A stretch of 64,000 nucleotides of DNA from Pseudomonadota bacterium (GCA_018241025.1 JAFEEQ010000012.1:62001-126000), one strand, 5' to 3'. Shown: positions 11,701-20,271, numbered from the stretch's first letter. Notes: generated by a model not told the origin, from the sequence alone. Numbers and translations: made by a program.

Positions 11701-12705
11701 ATGTCGAAACCTCTCTCCGGACAGGTCGCACTCGTCGCCGGGGCGACGCGGGGCGCCGGGCGCGGCATCGCGCGCGAACTCGCGGCCGCCGGCGCCAGGG
11801 TCTACTGCAGCGGCCGCAGCACCCGCCGCCATGCGGCAACGCCGGGCCGTCCCGAGACCATCGATGAGACTGCCGAACTCATCGCCGCCGATGGCGGCAG
11901 CGCCGTAGCGGTGCGCACCGATCATGCCGACGAAGCACAGGTCGCCGCCCTCGCCGAACGCCTGAAGCGCGACGAGGGCCGGCTCGACATCCTCGTGAAC
12001 GACATCTGGGGCGGCGACGAGTTGATCGGCTGGGGCCAGAAGTTCTGGCAGATCGACATGACCGTCGCGCGCAAGCTCGTCGATCAGGCGGTGTTCACCC
12101 ATCTCATCACCGCGCGTCACCTGACGCCGCTGATGGTCGAAGCGAAGCGCGGCCTGATCGTCGAAGTCACCGACGGCGAGTTTCCCGGCTATCGCGGCCA
12201 GCTGCTCTACGATTTCATCAAATCCAGCCTCATTCGCCTCGCCTATGCGATGGCCTGGGACCTCAAGGACACCGGAGTCACGGCCCTCGCGATCTCGCCC
12301 GGCTTCCTGCGCTCCGAAGCGATGCTCGAACGATTTGGAGTCACGGAAGTAAATTGGCGCGACGGCATCGCGCGCGATGCACAATTCGCCCATTCCGAGA
12401 CGCCGCGCTATGTCGGCCGCGCCATCGCCGCTCTGGCTGCCGATCCGAATGTCGGCGAACGAAGCGGTTCGTCGATCTGGGCTGCCGATCTGGCCGATAT
12501 CTATGGCTTCACCGATGTCGACGGAACGCGCCCGAATTTCTGGCGCAACGTGGAAGCCTGGCTCGACGGCGAGATCTCCAAAGGGACACCGCTGAGCGGC
12601 GAGACGCGCTGGATCCTCGCCGCCCGCTACGCCCACATCCACACCGACCCGGCGCGCGCAGAGCGAGCGAAACGGTATGCGGCAGCGTTGGGTGCGCTAA
12701 CCTAG
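11701..12705 (+). CDS. Short-chain dehydrogenase/reductase family protein
   Basis: NAD(P)-dependent oxidoreductase of unknown substrate. The 334-residue protein has the cofactor loop GATRGAGRGIA (residues about 14-24) and the catalytic Y-x3-K in LLYDFIKSSL. The usual NNAG motif is replaced by NDIWGG, and the protein is about 80 residues longer than a classical SDR, with a tryptophan-rich C-terminal extension; both features recall the DHRS1-like/atypical SDRs. The R in YCSGRST after strand beta-2 suggests preference for NADP. It is divergent from the ankyrin gene and isolated from other enzymes. Confidence 0.82.
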   Translation: MSKPLSGQVALVAGATRGAGRGIARELAAAGARVYCSGRSTRRHAATPGRPETIDETAELIAADGGSAVAVRTDHADEAQVAALAERLKRDEGRLDILVNDIWGGDELIGWGQKFWQIDMTVARKLVDQAVFTHLITARHLTPLMVEAKRGLIVEVTDGEFPGYRGQLLYDFIKSSLIRLAYAMAWDLKDTGVTALAISPGFLRSEAMLERFGVTEVNWRDGIARDAQFAHSETPRYVGRAIAALAADPNVGERSGSSIWAADLADIYGFTDVDGTRPNFWRNVEAWLDGEISKGTPLSGETRWILAARYAHIHTDPARAERAKRYAAALGALT

Positions 12706-12740
12706 GGCTTGGATTCATTTGGAACTCAATTCTACTCGTC

Positions 12741-12843
12741 ATGGGCGGCCTTGAGCCGCCCATCCATCGCATCCGCGTCAGCGGATGCAGAATGAGTCAT
12801 CCGGCGTATCGATACGCGCCGGGGGCGGGTTAAGCCCGCCCAT
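12741..12843. repeat. Composite palindromic repeat (REP/BIME-like), four hairpins
   Basis: Four adjoining perfect palindromes: ATGGGCGGC/GCCGCCCAT (12741-12763), GCATCCGC/GCGGATGC (12769-12788), GCGTATC/GATACGC (12804-12817) and GGGCGGG/CCCGCCC (12823-12841). The outer two are similar to each other in inverted orientation, as in paired REP elements. It fills the gap between an SDR gene and a kinase gene. No REP-associated transposase is present in the window. Confidence 0.75.
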
Positions 12844-12919
12844 GCCGGAGATATAGTTTCCAACCACTGCCGACAGGACATAACCTGCCTGCACACCTCG
12901 GCGACATCGGGAACACGCG

Positions 12920-13438
12920 ATGGGCACAAGGAACTATCTGGTCGAAGGTGTTTCCGGCTCGGGCAAGACTTCGGTGGCCACCGAACTCCAGCGCCGCGGA
13001 CACCATGTCATCCATGGCGATCGCAACTTCGCTTATGTCGGCGATCCCGAGACCGGCGAGCCGATGGTTCTGCCGGACGGCGTGACGGACCCCATCGCAT
13101 GGCGGCACGCACACTGGATCTGGCCCGTCGAAAAGGTCAGAGCCATCGTCGCCGATCGGAGCCATCCGCGGACTTTCTTTTGCGGCGGCTCGCGGAATTT
13201 CCATCACTTCATCGAACTGTTCGACGAGGTCTTCGTTCTCGACATCGGCTCCGACACTCTGGACCGCCGCCTCGCGCAACGTCCTGAAAATGAATTCGGC
13301 GGCAAGCCTGATGAGCGTGCGCTTATCCTTCGACTGCTAGCAACGCGGGAAGACCTTCCGGAACGCGGAGTCGCAATCGACGCCACCGCGCCGCTCCCAC
13401 GTGTCGTCGATGCGATTCTAGGCAAGTGCGCCGGATAG
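12920..13438 (+). CDS. P-loop NTPase, small nucleoside-kinase-like
   Basis: A 172-residue protein with Walker A GVSGSGKTS at residues 10-18 close to the N terminus and a compact adenylate-kinase-like fold. HGDRNFAYVGDPETGEP (about 31-47) may be the substrate-binding part, and a Walker B-like hydrophobic strand ends in FCGGSRNF. Relatives are usually annotated only as AAA or nucleoside kinase proteins; I cannot assign a substrate. Start ATG 12920 has no strong Shine-Dalgarno sequence. It lies alone between the composite repeat and the ahcY promoter region. Confidence 0.75.
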   Translation: MGTRNYLVEGVSGSGKTSVATELQRRGHHVIHGDRNFAYVGDPETGEPMVLPDGVTDPIAWRHAHWIWPVEKVRAIVADRSHPRTFFCGGSRNFHHFIELFDEVFVLDIGSDTLDRRLAQRPENEFGGKPDERALILRLLATREDLPERGVAIDATAPLPRVVDAILGKCAG

Positions 13439-13677
13439 CCTATTGGCGGATGCCCCGTCGCGACTTGACCGCGGCCCCATTTGTTCCTATTATGTTCCAT
13501 TGTACTTCGCCGCAACCAAGGTCGAGCCGAGCCATGCAACACGCATGTGATCACCATCCGAACCGCGGGCTTATCCGCGCACTTTCTGGTGTCGGATCAT
13601 TGGCTTATGCCTCTTTTGCGCCATTCGAACCCGTTTTTTCGCGCGATCGGAAATTTCGTTCGGCGCCAATAAGATAA
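13439..13677. other. Intergenic region upstream of ahcY operator
   Basis: This AT-richer stretch is the first part of a 321-base gap. It contains short T-runs and TTCCATTGTAC-like promoter-type sequence but no ORF I can support. I looked for a SAH or SAM riboswitch fold and did not find a convincing one. Confidence 0.4.
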
Positions 13678-13701
13678 ACATATACAGATTTCTTTATATG
13701 T
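13678..13701. promoter_or_regulatory. Candidate operator palindrome upstream of ahcY
   Basis: A 24-bp near-perfect palindrome: half-sites ACATATACAGAT and (reverse-complemented) ACATATAAAGAA agree at 10 of 12 positions. It is 58 bases upstream of the ahcY start, in an AT-rich promoter-like stretch. In several alphaproteobacteria ahcY is controlled by the ArsR-family SAH sensor SahR, which binds palindromes of this size; no such regulator gene is in the window, so the identity of the binder is inferred. Confidence 0.6.
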
Positions 13702-13759
13702 TCCTTGCGGCGGCTCGGACCCGCTGCTATACCGCCCCCGTTTTCCAAAGGAATTTCCC

Positions 13760-15163
13760 GTGAGCACGCACGACTACGCCGTCAAGGACATCGCCCTCGC
13801 CGATTGGGGCCGCAAGGAAATCGCGATCGCCGAAGTCGAAATGCCCGGCCTGATGGCGACGCGCGAAGAATTCGCCAAGTCGCAGCCGCTCAAGGGCGCG
13901 CGCATCGCCGGCTCGCTCCACATGACGATCCAGACCGCGGTGCTGATCGAGACGCTGAAGGCGCTCGGCGCCGATGTCCGCTGGGTGTCGTGCAACATCT
14001 ATTCGACGCAGGATCACGCCGCCGCCGCGATCGCCGCGGGCGGCACGCCGGTCTTCGCGATCAAAGGCGAGAGCCTGAAGGATTACTGGGACTACACCGC
14101 GCGCCTGTTCGACTGGCATGGCGGTGGCTACCCCAACATGATCCTCGACGACGGCGGCGACGCGACGATGCTCGTCCATCACGGCCTCCGCGCCGAGAAG
14201 GGCGACACCGCCTTCCTCGACAAGCCGGAGAACGAGGAAGAGGAAGTCTTCTACGCCCTCATCAAGCGTCTCCTGAAGGAGAAGCCGAAGGGCTGGTTCG
14301 CCGAGGTCGCGGCCAGCATCAAGGGCGTCTCGGAAGAGACCACCACCGGCGTTCACCGCCTCTATCTGATGGAGAAGGCCGGCAAGCTGCTCTTCCCCGC
14401 GATCAACGTGAACGACAGCGTCACCAAGTCGAAGTTCGACAACCTCTATGGCTGCCGCGAGTCTCTGGTCGATGGCATTCGCCGCGGCACCGACGTGATG
14501 ATGGCCGGCAAGGTCGCGATGGTCTGCGGCTTCGGCGACGTCGGCAAAGGCTCCGCCGCTTCGCTGCGCCAGGCCGGCTGCCGCGTCATGGTCAGCGAGA
14601 TCGATCCGATCTGCGCGCTCCAGGCCGCGATGGAAGGCTATGAGGTCACCACGATGGACGATGCCGCGCCGCGCGCCGACATCTTCGTCACCGCGACCGG
14701 CAATGTCGACGTGCTGACGCTCGACCACATGCGCGCGATGAAGGATCGCGCCATCGTCTGCAACATCGGCCACTTCGACTCCGAGATCCAGGTCGCCGCA
14801 CTGCGCAATTACAAGTGGGACAACATCAAGCCGCAGGTCGACGAGATCCAGTTCCCCGACGGCCACAAGATCATCCTGCTGTCGGAAGGCCGCCTCGTGA
14901 ATCTCGGCAACGCCATGGGCCATCCGAGCTTCGTGATGTCCGCGTCCTTCACCAACCAGACGCTGGCACAGATGGAACTGTTCGGGAACCAGGGCAAGTA
15001 CCAGAAAAAGGTCTACACCTTGCCCAAGCATCTCGACGAGAAGGTCGCGCGCCTGCATCTCGAAAAGATCGGCGCCAAACTGACCCAGCTCACCAAGAAA
15101 CAGTCGGACTACATCAGCGTGCCCGAGGCCGGCCCGTTTAAGCCGGACCACTACCGGTACTGA
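13760..15163 (+). CDS. ahcY: Adenosylhomocysteinase (SAH hydrolase)
   Basis: Hydrolyses S-adenosylhomocysteine to adenosine and homocysteine, removing the product that inhibits methyltransferases. The 467-residue protein matches family length. It has the NAD-binding loop [17 protein letters not shown] (about residues 255-271), [15 protein letters not shown] near residue 78, the bacterial insertion around residues 130-190, and the C-terminal KPDHYRY that reaches into the neighbouring subunit's cofactor site. The start is GTG 13760, with AAAGGAA at 13746-13752 as ribosome-binding site. The upstream palindrome at 13678-13701 suggests feedback by SAH; a strong hairpin follows the stop. Confidence 0.98.
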   Translation: MSTHDYAVKDIALADWGRKEIAIAEVEMPGLMATREEFAKSQPLKGARIAGSLHMTIQTAVLIETLKALGADVRWVSCNIYSTQDHAAAAIAAGGTPVFAIKGESLKDYWDYTARLFDWHGGGYPNMILDDGGDATMLVHHGLRAEKGDTAFLDKPENEEEEVFYALIKRLLKEKPKGWFAEVAASIKGVSEETTTGVHRLYLMEKAGKLLFPAINVNDSVTKSKFDNLYGCRESLVDGIRRGTDVMMAGKVAMVCGFGDVGKGSAASLRQAGCRVMVSEIDPICALQAAMEGYEVTTMDDAAPRADIFVTATGNVDVLTLDHMRAMKDRAIVCNIGHFDSEIQVAALRNYKWDNIKPQVDEIQFPDGHKIILLSEGRLVNLGNAMGHPSFVMSASFTNQTLAQMELFGNQGKYQKKVYTLPKHLDEKVARLHLEKIGAKLTQLTKKQSDYISVPEAGPFKPDHYRY

Positions 15164-15169
15164 CAGAAA

Positions 15170-15202
15170 TTCGGGCGGCGCGCTGATAACGTGCCGCCCG
15201 AA
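15170..15202 (+). terminator. Hairpin after ahcY, probable terminator
   Basis: TTCGGGCGGC (15170-15179) pairs perfectly with GCCGCCCGAA (15193-15202) seven bases after the ahcY stop. The T-run is poor (ACACTTTGG), so termination may be partial or Rho-assisted; the next gene begins 17 bases further on. Confidence 0.5.
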
Positions 15203-15219
15203 ACACTTTGGAGGTTGCG

Positions 15220-15576
15220 ATGATCGAAGGCAGCTGTCACTGCGGCAAGGTCCGGATCGCGCTCCACTCCGCGCCGTCGGAGGTGACGGATTGCAACTGC
15301 TCGATCTGCCGGCGCTACGGCACGCTTTGGGGTTACTATCATCCGAAGCAGGTCCAGGTCGCGGAAGATGTCCCGACCGACATCTATCTCTGGAACAAGC
15401 GTTGGATCGAGTTTCACCGCTGCACGGCGTGCGGCTGCGTTACGCACTGGACCGCCGCAGGCAATCCCTCCGCGGACCGCATGGGCGTAAACATCCGGAT
15501 CATGGCGCCTGACGTTCTGGCAGCGGCGAAGATTCGCCGCTTCGATGGAGCCGCCTCCGGAAACGTCACCCACTGA
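15220..15576 (+). CDS. GFA-family (glutathione-dependent formaldehyde-activating-like) zinc protein
   Basis: A 118-residue zinc-binding protein of the GFA/CENP-V fold. Metal ligands are visible in GSCHCGKVRI (C-x-C near residues 6-8), TDCNCSICRRYG (C-x2-C near 27-32) and CTACGCVTHW (about 69-78). Family members include formaldehyde-glutathione enzymes but most have no tested activity, so a role in formaldehyde removal is only a possibility. ATG 15220 is chosen because GGAGG lies about 7 bases upstream; an in-frame ATG at 15208 lacks this. A second, divergent GFA gene lies at 16147, separated by a GNAT gene. Confidence 0.85.
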   Translation: MIEGSCHCGKVRIALHSAPSEVTDCNCSICRRYGTLWGYYHPKQVQVAEDVPTDIYLWNKRWIEFHRCTACGCVTHWTAAGNPSADRMGVNIRIMAPDVLAAAKIRRFDGAASGNVTH

Positions 15577-15655
15577 TATGGGCGGCACTGGCCAACTCGC
15601 CGCACGACACTTGGAATGCTTCGCTCAACCGTTCGAAAGCAGTAGACATCGAGAC

Positions 15656-16150
15656 ATGAAAGACATCGTCAGCCCCGTTCAGATCCGCCATGCCGGCCTC
15701 GACGACATGGATACCATCGCCGCGCTGTTCCGCGAATATGTCGACGGCATCGGCATCGACCTCGCCTATCAGGGCTTCGAAGACGAACTCGAATCCCTGC
15801 CCGGCGCCTACGCGCCGCCGCGCGGTGCGCTGTTGCTGGCCGAAATTGGCGGCGAGCCGATGGGCTGCGTCGCGGTACGTCCGCTCCACGGCACCGATTT
15901 CTGCGAGATGAAGCGGCTTTATGTCCGCTCCAAAGCGCGCGGCACCGGCGCCGGCCGCGCGCTCGCCACGGCTGCCATCGACGAAGGCCGTCGCATGGGC
16001 TTCGCCGCCATGCGCCTCGACACGCTGTCCAGCATGAAGGAAGCACTGTCGCTCTACCGCGCACTCGGCTTCAAGGAGATTCCTGCCTACTACGAGACGC
16101 CGATCACCAGCACCGTCTTCATGCACAAGGATCTGACGGAAGCCACATGA
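15656..16150 (+). CDS. GNAT-family N-acetyltransferase
   Basis: Predicted acetyl-CoA-dependent acyltransferase of unknown substrate. From ATG 15656 the protein is 164 residues. The acetyl-CoA pyrophosphate loop is in MKRLYVRSKARGTGAGRALATAA (R/Q-x2-G-x-G/A motif), followed by the motif B strand and helix MRLDTLSSMKEALSLYRALGFKEI. The frame is open upstream to 15545, but that part overlaps the preceding gene's end and looks noncoding; MKDIVSPVQIRHAGLDD is a typical GNAT beginning. Its stop overlaps the start of the next GFA gene (ATGA), so the two are translationally coupled. Confidence 0.85.
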   Translation: MKDIVSPVQIRHAGLDDMDTIAALFREYVDGIGIDLAYQGFEDELESLPGAYAPPRGALLLAEIGGEPMGCVAVRPLHGTDFCEMKRLYVRSKARGTGAGRALATAAIDEGRRMGFAAMRLDTLSSMKEALSLYRALGFKEIPAYYETPITSTVFMHKDLTEAT

Positions 16151-16545
16151 CCAAGACGCATGTCGCCACCTGCCCATGCGGCCAGATTCGCGTCGTTTGC
16201 GAAGGCGACCCCGTGCGCATCTCGATGTGCCATTGTCTCGAATGCCAGAAACGCTCCGGCAGCACCTACGCCGTGCAGGCGCGCTGGCCGGCAGCGCAGG
16301 TCACCATCTCCGGAACGGCGACCAAATTCAGCCGCGTCGGTGACGAAGGTACGAAAGCCACGTTCCACTTCTGTCCGATCTGCGGAGCGACCGTCTACTA
16401 TCGGATGGAAGCCGTTCCGGACATGGTCGCCGTCGCGGTCGGCAATCTGGCCGATCCGGATTTTCCGGCGCCCAGAATATCCGTATACGGAGAACGCCGG
16501 CACAGTTGGGTCAGCATTCCGGACGGTGCCGAGCAGTACGACTGA
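16147..16545 (+). CDS. GFA-family zinc protein
   Basis: A 132-residue GFA/CENP-V-fold protein. Ligand cysteines appear in ATCPCGQIRVVC (about residues 8-19), ISMCHCLECQKRSGS (about 26-40), where the CHCxxCQKRSG motif is characteristic of the family, and FHFCPICGATVYYR (about 73-86). It is more typical than the GFA protein at 15220, to which it is only distantly similar. It overlaps the GNAT stop by 4 bases and ends convergent with the GST gene, whose stop abuts it directly. Its substrate is unknown; a glutathione-linked role would fit the neighbouring GST but is inference. Confidence 0.9.
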   Translation: MTKTHVATCPCGQIRVVCEGDPVRISMCHCLECQKRSGSTYAVQARWPAAQVTISGTATKFSRVGDEGTKATFHFCPICGATVYYRMEAVPDMVAVAVGNLADPDFPAPRISVYGERRHSWVSIPDGAEQYD

Positions 16546-17157
16546 CTACTTGGCAAGCGCCCGCTGGAACGCCGGACGATCGAGAAGCCGCCGATAATAC
16601 GCCTCGGTGTTCGGCTTGAACCCGCTGCGCAGGTTCAGCGTCTCTGCCAGATAGAGCGCATAGCCCACACAAACATCGGCAATCGTGAACCGTCCGGCGC
16701 AGAGAAAGCCATTGTCGCCAACGGCCTGCTCCACACTCCGCAGGCGCGAGAAGAACCACTGGGTATAATCTTCCGCTGCCTGTTTGAGCCGGCGCTCTTC
16801 CGGCTCCAGTTGCGTGTAGCGCAGCACGATGGTCTGCGGAAAGGTCAGCGTCGCATCGCTTCGGTAGAGCCAGTTGAGGTAGACACCGTAGTCTTTCTCA
16901 TCCTTCCGTACCGCCAGCGATGTCGGACCGTAGCGATCGACGAGATACTGACAGATGCCCGAAGACTCCGTCATCGTCAGATCGTCATCGGTGAAGGCAG
17001 GCACCGTGCCGAGCGGATTGATGTCGAGATAGCGCTCCCGAAACATGCGCGGCGGAAAGCGCATGACTTCGAGTTCGTACGGGATGCCCATTTCCTCGAG
17101 CGTCCAGAGCGGGCGCAACGACCGTGCGCCCGCGCAGTGATAGAGCTTGATCGTCAT
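16546..17157 (-). CDS. Glutathione S-transferase family protein
   Basis: Predicted cytosolic GST of 203 residues. The N-terminal thioredoxin-like domain (about 1-80) has the glutathione-site loop NPLGTVPAF with its cis-proline and the ES pair in MTESSGICQYL that contacts the gamma-glutamyl group. The C-terminal helical domain has the N-capping motif region RFTIADVCVGYAL (about residues 155-167). Substrate is unknown. It lies 8 bases downstream of the quinone-reductase-like gene on the same strand, so both are probably one transcript, consistent with detoxification of electrophiles. Confidence 0.9.
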   Translation of the reverse strand: MTIKLYHCAGARSLRPLWTLEEMGIPYELEVMRFPPRMFRERYLDINPLGTVPAFTDDDLTMTESSGICQYLVDRYGPTSLAVRKDEKDYGVYLNWLYRSDATLTFPQTIVLRYTQLEPEERRLKQAAEDYTQWFFSRLRSVEQAVGDNGFLCAGRFTIADVCVGYALYLAETLNLRSGFKPNTEAYYRRLLDRPAFQRALAK

Positions 17158-17165
17158 GCCGCGGA

Positions 17166-18281
17166 TCAGAGACTTGGATTGATGAGATACTTCTCGCCCG
17201 TCGCGCGCCGGTTATAAGCGGCAACCGCCTCGGCACCGAGCGCTTCGGCCAGCGAGACGGTCTTGGTGTAATGGCTGGCGAAAGTCGTCTTGATCTCGTC
17301 CGCGACGCGCTGGCGCAGCTTTTCGGTTTCGGCGGGCCCTATCTTCATCAGGAACGGTGTCAACAGCCAGCCTCCCAGCCCCCAGGACATACCGAAGGCG
17401 CGATTGAGCTCGGTCGGACCGGTATCGAGCCCACCATAGATATAGACCTGCTTGTAGGTCGTCGAACCGTAGCGGCTGAATCCGGCCATCTTGCGCACCG
17501 CCGCGACTTCCATCGCAGTCAGAATCTGGCCGGCGAGCTTGCCGCCGCCGACGGCATCGAAGCCGATCGTCGCCCCGGTATCGACCAGAGCCGCGATCAG
17601 ATCCTCCATGAAGGATGGCTTCGACGTATTCACCACATGCGCGGCACCGATTTCGCGTAGGATCTTTGCCTGCGCATCGTTGCGCACGATGTTGACCAGC
17701 GGGATGCCGTCTTTCAGACAGATCTTCTGCAGCATCTGGCCCAGGTTGGAGGCCGCCGCGGTGTGAACGAGCGCGGAATGGCCCTCGCGGCGCATGGTTT
17801 CGGTCATGCCGAGCGCGGTGAGCGGATTGACGAAACAGGACGCGCCCTCCTCCGCCGTGGTGCCGGGATGCAGAAGCAGGCAGTCCGACGCCTTAAGCGT
17901 GCGATACTGCGCATACATCGCGCCGCCAATCGCCGCGACGGTCTTGCCCATCAGATTCTGGACATTGGCACCGGCCTTGATCACCGTGCCTGCGCCTTCG
18001 TTTCCGGCTGGCAGAGACTGCCCCACGCGCAGTGCCATTGCCCGGCGCAGCGCCTCGGGCACCGGCGCCACGATCTTCACGTCGGCGCCAGAGCCGGAGA
18101 ATTTCGCGGCCTTCATATCGGCGGCGCCGAAGAGAAGACCGATGTCCGACGGGTTGATCGGCGTCGCCTCGATGCGGATCACAACCTCGTCCGGGCCCGG
18201 CTCGGCCACGGGTACGCGCGCCAGCGACAATTCGAGTTCGCCGCTATCCTTGTACAGCGTGCGGAGTTGAAGGCCTTCCAT
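17166..18281 (-). CDS. Zinc-independent MDR oxidoreductase (quinone-reductase-like)
   Basis: A 371-residue medium-chain dehydrogenase/reductase without the catalytic zinc ligands, as in quinone oxidoreductases and enoyl reductases. The N-terminal GroES-like domain includes DEVVIRIEATPINPSDIGLL and a PAGNEGAGTVIKAG stretch; the Rossmann domain uses an atypical HTAAASNLGQML loop in place of AxxGGVG, a pattern I associate with a subgroup of alcohol-dehydrogenase-like proteins active in detoxification. IGFDAVGGGKLAG follows. It is divergent from the SDR at 18354 across 72 bases and lies upstream of the GST gene. Confidence 0.85.
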   Translation of the reverse strand: MEGLQLRTLYKDSGELELSLARVPVAEPGPDEVVIRIEATPINPSDIGLLFGAADMKAAKFSGSGADVKIVAPVPEALRRAMALRVGQSLPAGNEGAGTVIKAGANVQNLMGKTVAAIGGAMYAQYRTLKASDCLLLHPGTTAEEGASCFVNPLTALGMTETMRREGHSALVHTAAASNLGQMLQKICLKDGIPLVNIVRNDAQAKILREIGAAHVVNTSKPSFMEDLIAALVDTGATIGFDAVGGGKLAGQILTAMEVAAVRKMAGFSRYGSTTYKQVYIYGGLDTGPTELNRAFGMSWGLGGWLLTPFLMKIGPAETEKLRQRVADEIKTTFASHYTKTVSLAEALGAEAVAAYNRRATGEKYLINPSL

Positions 18282-18353
18282 ATGCGTCTCCTCAATTGCG
18301 GTTGTCCGAGCCTACACCCTATGCTGAGGCCAGCGAAACGGGAGGAAGACCGC

Positions 18354-19118
18354 ATGCAAATCAGGGACAAGATTGTCGTCGTTACGGGCGCGGCAAGCGG
18401 AATCGGCAACGCGCTGGCGCAGCGCTTTGCTAAGGAAGGCGCTAAGCTGGTCGTGTCCGCCGACCTCAATAGCGATGGGGCCGCTGCCACCGCGAGGGAA
18501 ACCGGAGGCGCGGCGCTCGCCGTCGATGTGTCGAAAGAGGAAGACATCAAGCGCCTGATCGAAACCGTCGAAGCCGATCATGGCCCCATCGACCTGTTCT
18601 TCTCGAATGCCGGTATCGGCTATGGCGGCGGGGCCGAAGTTTCGAACGACCGCTGGCAACGGATCTGGGACATCAACGTCATGGCCCATGTCTGGGCCGC
18701 GCGTCACCTCGTGCCGCGCATGGTTGCGCGCGGCGGCGGTTATCTTCTTTCAACAGCTTCGGCTGCGGGACTTCTTTCGCAGATCGGTTCCGCGCCCTAT
18801 GCGGTGACCAAACACGCAGCCGTCGGCCTCGCTGAGTGGCTCGCGATCACCCATGGCGATCAAGGGATCAAGGTCTCGGTGCTGTGTCCGCAAGCGGTAC
18901 GCACGGCGATGACCGCCGGCAATCCTGACGGCGTTGCAAGCATCGACGGCATGATGGAGCCAGATACCGTTGCCGATGCCTGTGTGAAGGCTATCGAGGC
19001 CGAAGAATTTCTGATCCTGCCCCACGCCGAAGTTGTTCAGTACATGCGCAACAAGGCCAACGATTACGGCCGATGGATCCGCGGTATGCGAAAGCTCAAT
19101 CGCCGCTATCGGGGCTGA
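18354..19118 (+). CDS. Short-chain dehydrogenase/reductase
   Basis: Classical SDR of 254 residues from ATG 18354, which has GGAGGAAG a few bases upstream; the frame is open far upstream, but only this region carries the fold. The cofactor loop is TGAASGIGNALA (about 10-21), the structural motif is SNAGIGYGG, and the active site is S in LSTASAAGLL with Y-x3-K in YAVTKHAAVGLAEW. D after strand beta-2 (SADLNSDG) suggests NAD preference. Substrate is unknown. It is followed after one base by the permuted D-amino-acid-oxidase-like gene, so the two probably share a transcript. Confidence 0.9.
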   Translation: MQIRDKIVVVTGAASGIGNALAQRFAKEGAKLVVSADLNSDGAAATARETGGAALAVDVSKEEDIKRLIETVEADHGPIDLFFSNAGIGYGGGAEVSNDRWQRIWDINVMAHVWAARHLVPRMVARGGGYLLSTASAAGLLSQIGSAPYAVTKHAAVGLAEWLAITHGDQGIKVSVLCPQAVRTAMTAGNPDGVASIDGMMEPDTVADACVKAIEAEEFLILPHAEVVQYMRNKANDYGRWIRGMRKLNRRYRG

Positions 19119-19119
19119 A

Positions 19120-20271
19120 ATGGCTATCGACCGGCGAAACCTTCTGCGTTCCGGCGGTAGCTTTGCAGCGCTGGGCTTGCTCGACGCCTGCGCGGCACCG
19201 GTCTTCGGACCGGCTTCGGGGCGCCTGCCTCCTATACGGGCCAGTGCCGAGCGTCTGTTCGATATCACAGTCTGCCTTCGCCCCTTCCGGGCGCAGGGGC
19301 CTCGCATCGAAGCGGAGACTGTCGGTGGTGCGATTGTCGTCCACAATTACGGTCATGGCGGCAGCGGTTGGTCGCTGTCGTGGGGCTCAGCGACGATGGC
19401 GCTGCGCATCGCCATGACAGGAAGCCCAAGGGAGATTGCCGTCATCGGCTGCGGCGCTCTTGGCCTCACAACAGCCGTGCTGGCGCAAGAAGCCGGACTG
19501 AAGGTCAAAATCTACGCTAGCGACTTTCTGCCGGATACGCGTTCGGCACGTGCGACCGGCAGCTTTACGCCGGACTCGCGCATCGCGCTTACCGACAAAG
19601 CACCGGCAGGATTCGCCAATACCTGGGAAGAAATGGCGCGCATCACGTTCAAGCGCTATCGAAGCTATCTCGGTCTGCCGGGCGATCCCGTGTTCTGGAG
19701 CGACCGCTACTATTTTTCCGATACTCCAGACGATCCACCGCCGGTTACGCCGCAGCCGACGCTCAACTTTTCCGATCTCCGCGACCGCATCCGCGATCTG
19801 ATGCCCTATTCGACACCGCTTGCGGCGAACCAATCGCCCTTTCCGGGACACCAAGTCCGGTGCGGCGCATCACTGACTTTCAACATCGCCGACTACGGTC
19901 ATACCCTTTTGCGCGACTTCTTCGCGGCAGGCGGGATTATCGAACGTCGTACATTCCATGCATTGTCGGAGCTTGCGACGCTCAAGGAGCGCACGATCAT
20001 CAACTGCACGGGCTATGGCGCCCGCGCGCTGTGCAAAGATGACAGCATCGTTCCGGTCCGCGGCCAGATCGCCTGGCTAATCCCGCAACCCGGCGTCACC
20101 TACGGTCTCTTCTACAAGAACATCAATGTCGTTTGCCGCAGTGACGGTATCTGCATCCAGGACCTCGCGGGCGGTGATATGCGTGGTTATGGCGACAACA
20201 ACGAGACCGTGGATCGGGCCGAATCCGTGCGTGCCGTCGAAACGGTCTCCGAACTTTTCGGCAAGAGTTAG
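19120..20271 (+). CDS. D-amino-acid-oxidase-like FAD protein, circularly permuted, exported
   Basis: A 383-residue flavoprotein related to D-amino acid oxidase. In the canonical enzyme the FAD-binding GxGxxG is at the N terminus and the signature VIHNYGHGGxG near the C terminus. Here the order is reversed: RPFRAQGPRIEAE (about 54-66) and VVHNYGHGGSGWSLSWGSA (73-91) come first, and EIAVIGCGALGLTTAVLA (105-122) follows 14 residues later. The N terminus has a twin arginine (RRNLLRSGG) and a lipobox-like LLDAC24, so a Tat-exported lipoprotein is plausible. The start ATG 19120 is one base after the SDR stop; the stop overlaps the convergent tyrosinase gene by 4 bases. Substrate is unknown. Confidence 0.82.
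   Translation: MAIDRRNLLRSGGSFAALGLLDACAAPVFGPASGRLPPIRASAERLFDITVCLRPFRAQGPRIEAETVGGAIVVHNYGHGGSGWSLSWGSATMALRIAMTGSPREIAVIGCGALGLTTAVLAQEAGLKVKIYASDFLPDTRSARATGSFTPDSRIALTDKAPAGFANTWEEMARITFKRYRSYLGLPGDPVFWSDRYYFSDTPDDPPPVTPQPTLNFSDLRDRIRDLMPYSTPLAANQSPFPGHQVRCGASLTFNIADYGHTLLRDFFAAGGIIERRTFHALSELATLKERTIINCTGYGARALCKDDSIVPVRGQIAWLIPQPGVTYGLFYKNINVVCRSDGICIQDLAGGDMRGYGDNNETVDRAESVRAVETVSELFGKS

Noticed and set aside
13439..13759. SAH or SAM riboswitch upstream of ahcY
   Set aside because: No conserved core or pseudoknot pattern could be recognised; the palindrome at 13678-13701 looks like a protein-binding site.
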